From Astrothelium macrocarpum (Eukaryota > Ascomycota > Dothideomycetes > Trypetheliales > Trypetheliaceae): a stretch of DNA of 64,000 nucleotides. The stretch is taken from positions 62,001-126,000 of the forward strand of contig JAGEMR010000081.1 of NCBI GenBank assembly GCA_021030915.1. Reading direction: 5' to 3'. Shown here piece by piece: positions 11,651-22,796 of this stretch. The notes beneath the pieces were generated by a model that saw nothing but the letters and a program-made list of their open reading frames with translations, was not told the origin of the DNA and ran no database searches. Within the stretch, counting starts at the first letter, position 1. Each line of letters opens with the position of its first letter. Made by a program: the position numbers and the translations under genes.

Positions 11651-14600
11651 GCTTTGAATCTACGACACATGGCTATTTTGCTGACTATTTTCGCGCCAGG
11701 GTTTTGCCTATGAAGCATTGGATAGCGTTCTTAACGGGAGATTGGTTGCGGCCTGGCCAATTCCCGGGATAGATCATGGAAGCTCGGATGAACGCTGAAG
11801 CTCAGTTGCCCTGAGCATGGTGTTAAAGAGCTCCGGTCGTTGGTCGCTTCCAGAGAGCATTCCTTGGTAAGTCAACATTCAATTGTTGTTATCCACGAGT
11901 CTATGTCCTTCACACCAATGAAAGGAAAACAACCATGATATATTCTGGAAATGAGCCAGGGCCCTACCAAAGTCCTTGACCAGAGGTTCAGATGATGGAG
12001 AGGACAGCCTATGCGGAATGACGGTAGCAAGTTGAGCACTTGAACATTCAGCAATACCTGATCCAGTTCAAGTCCTGGTCATCGATTCAGAAGCATTATA
12101 CAATATTCGGTTTCTCCGGTGGGTGCCATCTGCATGCCTTGCTCAAGACGTCGCTGTCGTACACTACAGGTATGATAACCCAGCTCGGTCACATAACGCG
12201 TTAGTCTGAATACGCAGGAGTCCGTGATGTTCCATTAGTGTCATGGATCGTGAAACGACGAACCCGCTAATCGTTTGAGTGGAGACAGATGTTCGGAGCC
12301 TAGCATAGTCCACAAATAATGATTTCGCGCATCCACAAACGAACCCCCGCTATTTCCTTTCCCGTCCCAATGAACTTTCCTCAACAAGAGAACAATCAGG
12401 TAGAAGGAAGGTTTTGTCTTGCAAAGCTATTGGCATATCCGCCAATACCAACGGGGCGTGGCCTAAACTGGACCGCGGCTGAAGTGATCACGGTCAAAAT
12501 GCTGTCTACGGCGGATTTCTCCAAGCCTCGGTGGTCGTTGTTGAGAGTATGAATGATTGTCTGCAATGTACGCGAAGGTATTGGAGAAGGAAGATTGATA
12601 TGAACGGATCCCCTGGACAGAATGCTTTGATAGTTAAGATGGCTATTGCAATAGCGAGCTCTTTTTGCATCTTATACCACGCACAAAGTGTTGGGGAGGC
12701 AGGAGAGACGGAGAGCATGCGATAGACAGCGAAAGTAGCGATTTTTTGCGAAAATGGGACGGAATGTCGAGCACTCTGTTACGCTAGCGCTAGAGGCAGT
12801 TCGCATGCCGACTGTTCTCAATCAACCCTTCGAGCTTGAGGCAAGCGAACTCATGGCCTATACGCTTTTACAATGCATTTCGCCAGATTTTGGTGCTCGA
12901 GACAACTCAAGGTCCATATTTCCTCGTACCTTCCCTGTGCCATTGCTTGTCGTGCATGTCGCTCCTCAACCAACGGCGTATGGAGGCTCCTTGGGTCTTT
13001 ACATGATTGTAGGGGTCTCGCAGATGCCATGACATCCACAGTACCTTATACTCTACGCAACGATGCATTCATTACAACTTCTTGAAAATCTGGTGATTCA
13101 TCTAGTATCCGATCTTGAACCATATCCATTTTGCCATTACTGAAACAATTGATGGAAGGGTCTCCCAGAGAAGCTTGCCGCACCAACTGCCGAAAAAAGG
13201 CGCCTAAATGTTGTTTAGTCAAATGACATTTGATCATCGACATCCCAATTAAAGCATCAACCAGACAGAGTAGGAGCGAGTTGATCACGGGCAGCCATTG
13301 CAAGTATCCTGGACAGTCTAAATACAAGGGAGTGATGATGTCCGTGAAAAAAGGCCAGACACGTTCTCGTCGCCTAGTGATCATACCAAAGAGCAGGAGG
13401 TCGTTCCAGAGTCATAATCCTTTAAGAGACTCTCACGGCGAAGCGAACCACAAAAGCAGACTATTATCCTAGTCAAGATTTGCGTATCTGCTTTCATTTC
13501 TAATGCTTAATTTTTTGGTAGATACCCCACCGTGGGCAAGATGGACTATGTTACTTTCATGGTAGCAACCAAAAATGGAGCCTGTTGGGCCTTCTACTTG
13601 GGCAAGGCCAGAAAAAGGATGTCCGTAGTGTTTTGGCTGCTAATAGCTCAAATGCAGTCTCGCCTGCATGCAACCGTAGAGCTATTACGCACCTTTGAAT
13701 GGCTCATACGGGGCAATTTTGTGTTACTGGTTTGGGAATAGCCGGTCTCCGTTGTGTCCCTAAGAATTGTGCTGGTCGCATTGGTGCAGATGCGTGGAAC
13801 TGTTTGTTCCTGTCTTTGTCCTAATAGAAGCACCATGTGAGGGCCGCGGCAAATTTTTCATGTTGGGTGTTTGCTTCCCGCCCCCTGTCATCAAGCTTTG
13901 TCCAAGCTTTGCTTTGTTGCAAAATTTTGACTGAAGCAAGACAGGTATACTGTCACCTAATTGGTAGATGGGTAGGCTGCCCTCTCAAGCTGTATTCTAC
14001 AATAGGAAGTCCTCAATAAGGATCGCTCAGGTGATGGCGCCTCACTGCGGGATATTTCATATGCAGCCAGCGGATGACCGGACGTGCTCGCTTCTATATG
14101 CAAGGCAACAGGCCACTATCTTTGCAATGGCGTTCTTAGGGTCCGCTTGGTATTATTGACGGGGCCTTGGTCGAATTTGCGGGGCACATGCGCTGTGTTT
14201 GTCGTGACCAAGCGAGTTTGCGGTCATCACTGGAGGGAGTTGCCGTTTTCCTGTATATAAAAGATCTGCAGGCCCGCTCGCATCCTCCTACTCCACCACC
14301 ATCGTACGCGTCCGGCTCGACAAAGCCAGTCATCGATCTTGCATCCAGAAAGGTGGTATGCTAAGTAATAAAGCCAGGGCCGCAGTATTCGCACAGGTTT
14401 TGGGTATCGGACAACGGTTGTTCTGAAGTCATCGTGGTGGCGGAGGTCAGGCCTCTGCACCTTCTCCATCCAAACTGCACAGAACCACAACGACATCATA
14501 CAAAGTGCGAGAGCAAGTAAGTTGCATGATAGATCAGACCTTAGATCGATCAACCAAAGTAGCCCCAAAATGCTGACTTGATCCACGCAACAGAGACGGA

Positions 14601-14861
14601 TGGCTGGTCGATCAGCGCCCCTTAGGGTTGCTTGCTGGTGCTTTCAACAATATCTCCGGTAGTATTCGCAAGCAATCCTAAGGGACAACAGCAAATCTTC
14701 CAATAGCGAACCTTTTCTTTCTTCCACGAATGCCCGTCTACGAAGTGGTTTATCAAATGGCTGGTGAAGTAAAGCGATGGCTCAGGCTCCCGAGACCTTG
14801 GTTATCCGCAAGCAGATCGGAAACCATGTGTAAGCTTGGACCCAGGACAATCTTTGAGCGA
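11651..14861. other. gene-poor tract, no supported gene
   Basis: About 3.2 kb with short frames on both strands. Two adjoining minus-strand frames (13384-13046 and 13039-12851) look mildly coding-like but are separated by a stop and frame change, and match nothing I know. A hydrophobic minus frame at 14586-14227 is also unrecognised. No RNA gene was found. Confidence 0.45.
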
Positions 14862-14983
14862 TCTTGTATGTTCATTTTCATCTTACACTCCTCTCTTTTT
14901 AGCCTGCTTTACTTTAAATTCTGTTTTTCAAAGCAAAGCAGACCAAAAAGAGAGGAGCGCAAGACGAAAATGAACATACAAAA
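14862..14983. repeat. 54-bp-arm hairpin A
   Basis: The left arm 14862-14915 pairs with the right arm 14930-14983 around a 14-base loop. There are seven mismatches in 54 positions. All are transitions, and all would form G-U wobble pairs in an RNA copied as the minus-strand sequence. No coding sequence is associated with it. Confidence 0.7.
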
Positions 14984-15200
14984 CCCAGTATGCCTTCACG
15001 GTGATGGCAAATACCAGAGCCACAAGCGACTCCGATGATAGTACACAACACAGACGTAGTCGAAAGCTCATGGGCAAAAGCACATGTCTCAAGGGAGCCG
15101 ACGCCCTCCCCTCTCGTGCAGAAGCATTCTCAGTCCTGTCGATCTATAGCTTGGAATCGATATACGGGTTTCCAGACTCCCAAGCCGCAAGCATATCTCA

Positions 15201-15299
15201 CAAGCAACCTCGCAAATGATGGGGGTTCGTTTCCGTATAACATTTTCCATACGGGAACGAGCTTTCATCATTTGCAACCCCTTCGTAAGACGTTGCTTA
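15201..15299. repeat. long hairpin B
   Basis: The core arm 15212-15238 (GCAAATGATG to CCGTAT) pairs with 15249-15275 around a 10-base loop. The five mismatches in the 27-base core are all transitions, wobble-compatible on the plus strand. An outer AAGCAAC match extends the stem beyond a bulge on the right side to about 15299. Confidence 0.65.
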
Positions 15300-15778
15300 T
15301 GGACCAGGAAATGGTGGATGGCATGAGGAAGATGTACATAGTACCTATTTGATCCAGGCCTCGGGCGTGATCCTTTGGTAAACCCGCTACAAGTCAAGAT
15401 TGCTCGTGCCTCAGGACTGGTTTATCGTGACAAGATATGCCTACTTTGGATCAACTCAGATGGTCGTTAGGTGTTCCGACACATCGCAATTGGGACCTGG
15501 GATACATATGTCCTTATGTGCGACCTAGATCATCCGTGAGGCGTCGTATAAGGTTGAAAATTTTGGACAGGCTCGAAATTCGAGGACTTCCATGGAACGA
15601 ATGGAGTCCTCCCCAACATACAGCAAGCTCATCAAGCGAGAGTATTCATTTCGATAAGCCAAATCATTCGTTCGGCAATCATTAGAATGATTCGAGAACG
15701 ACGGCTCTTTTTCCCGACTCTTCTTAAGCAGCCAGAGCGAACCATTTCCTCTTGTGGACTTGCGCTCCAAGACGGGAT

Positions 15779-15820
15779 ATGTATGTACAAGTAGGTCTGC
15801 GTGCCTACTTGTACATACAT
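15779..15820. repeat. perfect 17-bp-arm hairpin C
   Basis: ATGTATGTACAAGTAGG at 15779-15795 is exactly mirrored at 15804-15820 around the 8-base loop TCTGCGTG. Pairing continues outwards after one transition mismatch. Confidence 0.75.
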
Positions 15821-16214
15821 GTCCAGATTTCTGGGATGCATTGCCAAGCGCCCATGGCCTACGGGTCGGGTCATGATTTCGCGTCCTTACCAAAACTTTT
15901 TCAGAAGAACCACAGCGGATGAAGGAAACCTCATCTTCCGGTATCCACTTCAACTCAGACGGGTGAACTCGCGTCGCAGATCTTCGACAGGACGAAACTT
16001 TGCTCGGATACCCATGTCTACCGCCAGGGATCGTCAAATCCTCCATAGCTTCTTGATCACGAAGACAAGTACAGACGATTCTACCCACAACCACCTCAAT
16101 TTCAGCCACATTGGTATCGACTTGGTCCGGTGGATGCGCACTACTGCCGCGGTCTGCTCTTCAAAGAGTTAAGACAACATTCCAGCTAATTTCTGTTGTG
16201 ACCAATCACACGGG

Positions 16215-16238
16215 TGCCTAGAGCAATGTGTCTAGGCA
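16215..16238. repeat. short perfect inverted repeat D
   Basis: TGCCTAGA at 16215-16222 is mirrored by TCTAGGCA at 16231-16238. It is small enough to be chance, and is listed because it lies beside hairpins A-C. Confidence 0.35.
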
Positions 16239-19093
16239 AAGAGAAGTCGGGAGCGGGTGGGACCCGGCCTCGAGGGATTGAGAGGGAGCCGTCGAAGGTG
16301 CCCAGCAAGCTCCTTTCAGAGTCGAGCTTGGGCTGCTGTGGCGCTATAGCCTGCTGGCTGTGGTATGCTATTGCTGCTGCCTTCTGATGGTGGGCCTCCA
16401 GGAGGGGGAAAGGAGCGTTGCCCCGTGGAGGTGCCTGGCGAGCTCCTCGAAGCGGCCAGCGTGGATTGCCGTGCACCCGTAGACCAGATAGTGGCAATCA
16501 GAGCTCGACGCACCATAAGGTTAATTCGTCAAAGGGAGCCGACGATGATTACACTCCAACAAGACATCCGGGTGTGAGTGGATCAATTCTACCGGATCAG
16601 CGTTTGAAGTCTCCACCGAATATCACCATCAATTTCTTCTTTCACGAGCACTTTATGACCATCCGAAAGGCTTCGCCGGTAGTACCTGCGGTCAATGTCC
16701 TAAATAAACCCATACCGCCTCTGACCATAATTACGGAGCCTGACAAGAAAGAGAGCGAAGTGCTGAATGAGGTGCAAACACATTTTGAAAAGTTTCGATG
16801 TCTCGAAACGATGTCAGTATAGGATACATGCTTGAAATGCCCGGAAAAATTGCTTACCTAGGAATAAGGGATTGGATGATCGGACCATTAGCCTCATCGA
16901 ACCCTCTGTGTCACAATGAATATGGAAGCCAGCGGCGACCGTCTCAATTGTGATTCATCAAGTATGAGGCAGAAATTCGTTGTTTGAAGGTTCCAACGAG
17001 TTGATGTGGTCTTTTGCAAAATCAGGAAGACGTTCGTTCCGAAGTCAATTGATTGAACTTCCAGAAACAGCAAGACTTGAAGGCTTGTGTATGATATAAG
17101 AGAAACTCTTTGAGGTCAAAATGGGGTTGGATGGTATGGTTTGGCGTCGATCATTCTGACCTGGAGCATTGGAGAGAGCGCATGAAGAGCTCGAGACGAG
17201 AAACTGCACATGAGATTAGAAGAAGTAAAGATGAGAGTATTGGACATTTGGAGACGAGAGGTGATGAAGTTTAAAGACGAGAAGGTCTCGAGATGATTAT
17301 CAAAGACCAGAGTCAGGATGTCAAGCCATACGTCCAAGGCGTGCTAGGTCAAGTACTTATGTCGAAGCAGTTTTGAGTATCAAGGCAACGAATTATTGGA
17401 GTATCAGCGTCGAGGATCAGTGTTCGGAAGATCAGAAGTTCGGCTCCCAATGCTGGTACGCCTAGTGTTTGGGGTTTTTCTCGATTCAGGTACGCCATGT
17501 CCAGACCCAAGGCGACATGGAGGCGACATGGAGGCGACATGGAGAACCAGTCGTATCCATGGAACAATGTCAATCGATTAAGTCATCCATACTTGCTCCC
17601 ATCCGAATGGTGAGGTACTAGAGCAGCTCTTTTTGGTAATGTTGAGGGTTTAAACGAACACAAGCCCTCCTGCTAGACAAAGTTTAGCGAGATGCCATAA
17701 CGAAATGTTGTGTATGTACCAACCTATTTGCATCTTTAGACAGAGATTCAATCAACAAAAGTTCATTACATCCTTTAATCAAAAGATCTAAGTTGTGCAC
17801 GTCTTGTTCATGTCTTGTCCATGTCTTACCCGATTGACATTGTTCCATCAATACTACTGGTTTTCCTTTTTGCCTTCATGCCGCCTTCATGTCTCGTTCA
17901 TGGGGTATGTCTCCATCACGGTCAGTCTTGTTGACTCTTTACTAAGGCATTCAAGCTCAGGTCATCCAGTACATGCTAAGCACGTTGGCCATTGGAGTCG
18001 ACATTGGTCCCTATCGTGACCAAGTTACCGAACAGGCTGGTGGGCCATCCTTTGATTGAGTATTGTAAGTACTTCGGAACTATGTTGATGTCCTTAGATG
18101 CGTTTGCTTTTGAAAGAATGATGTATGAGAAATGCATGTTAGTCCACTGTCTTTTCCTAAGTAATCACATGATCGGTAAGAGTTCAGTCAAGCTATGAAG
18201 AAAGTCCAAGGGCGATCAATTGCCCATGATGGTTCGGTAATGGACAAAGACTAATGATAAATTGAGCAGATGTTGACGCCTTGCTTGACAGTTGAAGAAG
18301 AGTTGTTGAGGAAAAGAAGAAGCAGCGAGAGAAGCTGTCCAAGGCCGGGCTTTTATAGCCAAAGCCGACCCACCTTTCCCGTGCCTCTGTCAAAGCTTGC
18401 GGCCCTGCTGCTCATTGAAGCATCACTTGGTATTGTCAAAGGCAACTTGCAGTCACCATGTCAGAGCAGAGCTAGGCCTAAAAGAGGATCACGATGGGCA
18501 ATTCGTAATGGTTTACCGTTGGGAATTCGTCATCCTGGAGCCCGACCCACTCTCAGCGAGTGGTCAGTTAGATCAGGAGGCATGCTGTGCCTCGTTGCAT
18601 CAATTAATTGATGCATGTCGATGATCCGAGACCCATATAGATCAAGGTCACGGTGCGGTGGGCCAGTGAAGGCTCATAAGTGAAGGTGATTGTCAAAGGG
18701 GCACAGCTGGATAAGCGGCGCCCGTTCAGTAGCACGAGAGCAGAAGCAGCTAGAGCGAGAGCTCTTCGTCAAAGGGCAGGCAAGGCATCGTGTCAATACG
18801 ATATTGATGAATGTCTATCAGGGCCAGTGAGCAGTGGAGAGCAGCGGCAATTGTGCAGGTCCCGGAGGAAGGCGTGGGTGAGGGCTTCGAGGGCAGGTGA
18901 GTGGGCGAATCCAAGAACGGCTAGGGCCCATGCATCGTTCCATGGCACGAGAGCCGCCCCTCGTCGGGCTGGCTTGTAAACAAGTCTGTGTCTGGCCATC
19001 ACAGACGTTTGGAGTCGTTCAATCCGCCCAATTCTGCGCTCATTCGTCTCGCAGAGGCTCAAAGGGCCATGTGTGCCTTTGAAGTCTCGTCTA
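16239..19093. other. gene-poor tract upstream of SLX4
   Basis: No intact gene is recognised over 2.8 kb. A plus frame near 18440-18624 (AELGLKEDHDGQFVMVYRWE) looks coding-like but has no family match and no convincing upstream exon. An 11-bp unit is repeated three times at 17511-17543. The last few hundred bases presumably include the SLX4 promoter; no TATA-like box stands out. Confidence 0.4.
17511..17543 (+). repeat. 11-bp tandem repeat x3
   Basis: Three perfect copies of GGCGACATGGA in a row. It is a minor low-copy tandem repeat in non-coding sequence. Confidence 0.8.
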
Positions 19094-21826
19094 ATGCCTG
19101 GGAATGAGCTGGTCCTGCTGTCTTCCTCTCCGTCACGGCTTGCAACAGCTTCTTGGGTACCACAAGCTGCTCAACGGCAATCTACCTGCCATGCATCATC
19201 CCCGGTATTGGAGCTTCCGTCACCTTCGCTGCTCTTAGGTCCTCGGGGCAATGGATCGCGCAACGACCCGAAGCCAGCCAAGAGTCTAGAGGGCGCGTTA
19301 ACTGCGCCCGGGAGAGCAGCAGCATCCCCAAGGCATGGACTGCACTCAAGCACACCATGCAGACGAAGAGGCATGACATTTGATACTATCGATTTGCTCC
19401 AGACTGCAGAGACAATGGATTCGACCTATGGCGCAGCTTCAACTACACAATCCAAGCGGACACAGAAGCAGCGTACCGCGCTTGAACGCAACGAAGCGTC
19501 ACCCGAAAAGTCCATAGCTTCTCCGTTCAATCACAGCTTTGAAAGTCGAAGCAGCACTGGAGCGATCGATGTTTCAGTATTTGAAATCCCAAAACCATCA
19601 ATTGCTCCACCAGCCGCAGACATCCCTCCGAATCCACCCATTAATGCTGCACCTGCAACCAGCAGAAAGCGCACCTCGAAAGTCTGCCTGAAGGGACAGA
19701 ATGCAACCTTGAAAGGCAGGGTGACGAAGCCTAGGGCCGCCAGCGATGCATCTAAGCAATCAAGCAAGGGAGGACCACAGGAATCAAGAAGCCCGACGAA
19801 GCATCTCGATCAGCGCAACACAGTCCAAGACACAGGCAAGGGGGTAAGCAACAAAGATTCCGAGAAAAGAATGAATGAACCACTATTTCTCGAACTTGCT
19901 CCAGCAAGACGAACCGATTGGACACCACCCAAGGCATATCAAAGAGCGCAGGATGATCCCGAGATCACCTCGCCACCTACAGAGTCAAGCAAACAAGTTG
20001 AGAAGCATGAAGTGCATCTAAAGCAACAGTTCCCAGAGCTAGTTGGCAATTTCAGCTATGCGACAAAACGAACTGAGTCGACATCTATCTCACCAGAGAA
20101 GCTTCGTCGAAGCCCATCCGGTGAATCTTTTTCAAAGAAGCGACGCGTAGAGGCAAGTCTAGATCATTCATTATTACTTTTGAAATTTCGCTAATCTTAT
20201 ATTTTTAAGCTTGTTTCAATCTCTGCACCATTGTCAAATGTTCCGCCTATTGAAACAACCAAAAAGCGTTGCAAATCCCCCAAGAAAATGCCAAGGACGA
20301 TTACTGCAATTGCAACTGCGCAGTATCGTCCCATGGAAGATACGATATTCGAATCGGATGTTGGGTCCAAGTTTTTCGAACCACGTTCTGCAAGGTCAGT
20401 TGGCTTAGACTCTGGCCATGGCCAAGCCCCTTCATCTGCTCAAAGAGAGACGAAAGCAATGAAGCGCCGAAAATCGTCATCCAAAGAAGGCAAGAGTCAG
20501 GCAAAGAAGGCAGCCAAACAAAAGACAAGTAAGAAACAAAAGCCTGTTTCCACGCCGCAAAGGCTCTACTCCCCAGAAGCCGCTATGAAACGAGCGGAAC
20601 GACAGGACTTGCTATTTGCTACATCCAGTCAGCTTGTCAGTGGAGAGTCGCCCACGTTTATCAGAGAGATTCAGCAAGCCACGCGCGAGTCTGAAACTGC
20701 TGTCATTGAACAAACAAAGGCCATGACCAATGTCCTGGAAAGTCAAGAGTATAGTGGATCCCTGTCGTCTCGCAAAGCAGGTCGAGGATTATGGTCTGCT
20801 GCAGCTCGTGATCACGAGAATGGCACCCTTCCTGCGGAACGGAATTCAATAGAGATAATGCCTATAGAATCCATGGAGGAAAAGGAAAGCAATTTTATTG
20901 ACATTGATCATCTTTTGGCTGAGTCTCCTGATATAGGCCCCGCAAATGGCAAAAGCCACCGCCAAACAAAAGTATCTGTACACAAAGATGGTCCGCAAAC
21001 AGCACCGCTACGGGAGCATAACATCAATTCTACTCATCCAGATGAGACGCCTACCAGCAAGGCAAACTCATCAAATAGTAATCAGCATCGCGATGCGCTT
21101 CAGCCAACTTCGGACAATGTCAAATCAAAACCCAATCAGGCAACTGAGCATCATCCATTGAAGCAATACTCCAGGGCAAAGGCACCTCATCCTTCCTCCG
21201 ACAAGCCAACCACCAAACCTCGAGGTCGTCCTCGAAAGGACCCATCACAACCCCCCAAACCACGAAAACCTCGGAAGACTCCTGCCTCTGATTCAGCAAA
21301 GGCCTCTTCAAGCAAGCAGACGAACACATCCATACGCAAAACCAGCTCCCAAGCCGCAGATGTCAACGGCTTCGTCGACATTGACGACATTTCCGATCTC
21401 GAAGCATCGCCCACTCCCTCTCCTCCACGCCGACGCGCCTCTCAGTCACCACACCCAGTCCAGCCCCTCGAGCTCGAATCCACTGCGCCGAAGCACAGCG
21501 CCTTCATCTCGAATTCCAAAAGGGCCAACTACGGCCCCATCAACGAGCAGGAGCGTGAACTCTGGCCATCGCTGTCTGCACGACTGTTTCCCATGATCAG
21601 TGCGATTGTCAAGGGTGAGCTGCCCTCGACGGATCATAAGAGGCTTAGCTGGCATGAGAGGATATTGATGTATGATCCGATTGTCGTGGAGGATTTGACG
21701 GAGTGGTTGAGGGAAAGGGTTAGGGTGGAGGGACTGGGGAAGGGGGGGTTGAAGGCGTGGATGGTGCAGAGGTGGTGCGATGAGAAGAGCATTTGCTGTG
21801 TGATGAAGGATAGTGGGTGGCGTTAA
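19094..21826 (+). CDS. slx4: structure-specific endonuclease subunit SLX4
   Basis: Two exons (19094-20152, 20210-21826) give 891 residues. SLX4 is the nuclear scaffold that activates the SLX1 nuclease to cut branched DNA during repair. The protein is mostly disordered and Ser/Lys-rich, as usual for fungal SLX4. It has an N-terminal LVLLSSSP motif, an AT-hook (RGRPRK, near residue 690) and, in the last 90 residues, the conserved SLX1-binding domain (WHERILMYDPIVVEDL, then AWMVQRWCDEKSICC). The start is the ATG at 19094; the open frame extends upstream only to a GTG. The intron has a GC donor (AGAG|GCAAGT) and a CTAAT branch site before TTTTTAAG. Removing its 57 bases keeps frame and eliminates the stop at 20192. 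A GTAGAG donor at 20147 would also keep frame but is a weaker match. Length is ordinary for the family. The gene converges on the permease. Confidence 0.85.
20153..20209 (+). other. probable GC-AG intron of SLX4
   Basis: 57 bases from the donor GCAAGT to TTTTTAAG, with the branch-like GCTAATC 19 bases before the 3' end. AG|GCAAGT is the strict consensus of GC-AG introns, and the only competing GT sites either break frame (20157) or fit poorly (20147). Confidence 0.6.
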
Positions 21827-22796
21827 AAGCTCAAGATGTTTATAGCATAGCAGTACGAATGAATGATGAAGACTATTTTTGATGATGCCATTGAGTTTTT
21901 GATATGGTAACGATGTGATTCAGCAAGTCAATTCATGATCTCGCATCAGTTGAGAATTTTGTCTTGTATTTCTTCAACGCTACAAGTTACGCAGTTTTGT
22001 CTCTTGCAAGCATATATTTGCATGTCTAATGCAAATGTGGAAATTGTATTATCTTGTGCGCACCTTTTATTTCGAGAGAATCAATTGATAATGCATACCA
22101 GCAGAATGCGTGATCACATGTAAATTAATCTTTGGTCCTGAAGATTTATTTCCTTCCTGAAGTACATTGTGCTTATACATCTCGTCAACATCAACGAATT
22201 TTAGCTACAATGTTAAGTTGCGCTGATCGCTGAATTGTACGTCACACATGTCCCCGAAATCCGTCATCGTGTCGGTTGAGCAAGAAAGCAGATTACCTCG
22301 GTCGGTAAACAGTAGCATATCGAAATATTTATATTTGACATGGTATTCTACCCCTTCATAAAACAGCCACAGAAAGAAAATATAGGTTGAGAGGCTACAT
22401 GGCTATAGGACCAAGCTCTATAATTATTTTTTTTTGGGAGCCTTGTTTTAAGAGATCAAGCGTTCAAAAGTCATGTCATACATGTACTAAATATACATAC
22501 AATGCGACCCATCATTGCGGACCTCCTGGTCAAGTCCATATACAGTCTCTAGAAAGCAAGCTGTTGAGCAGTCCACCCCATCAAAGCAGAGCTACCAGAA
22601 GTCCCACCATCTGCAGAACTGATTAAAGAGTCTCAAGTCCTCCTCTTTGTAGAGCGAGCTTCGAAAGCTTCAATCATCTCCACACATCATACAAACACAG
22701 GCAGATAGTGGATATCGTTTCATACACAGCAGAAAAAAACCTTTCTATACCATGACTTTGCGCAAACCCAGCAGAACCCTCTCCGCCCCATCCTAC
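21827..22796. other. convergent intergenic region SLX4 / permease
   Basis: About 970 bases between two converging stop codons. It contains no further gene that I can support and should hold both 3' ends. Confidence 0.6.

Noticed and set aside
12851..13384. Adjoining minus-strand frames with coding-like composition
   Set aside because: Separated by a stop and phase change; no match and no plausible splice sites joining them.
15525..16109. 194-residue minus-strand frame starting with ATG
   Set aside because: It runs through hairpin C, overlaps an equally long plus frame, and has no recognisable domain; not enough to call a gene.
16186..16822. Overlapping frames of 66-134 residues on both strands
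   Set aside because: Short, mutually overlapping, compositionally arbitrary and without ATG context or similarity.
20157..20209. GT-AG intron in SLX4 with donor GTCTAG
   Set aside because: Its 53-base length would break the reading frame into the conserved C-terminal half.
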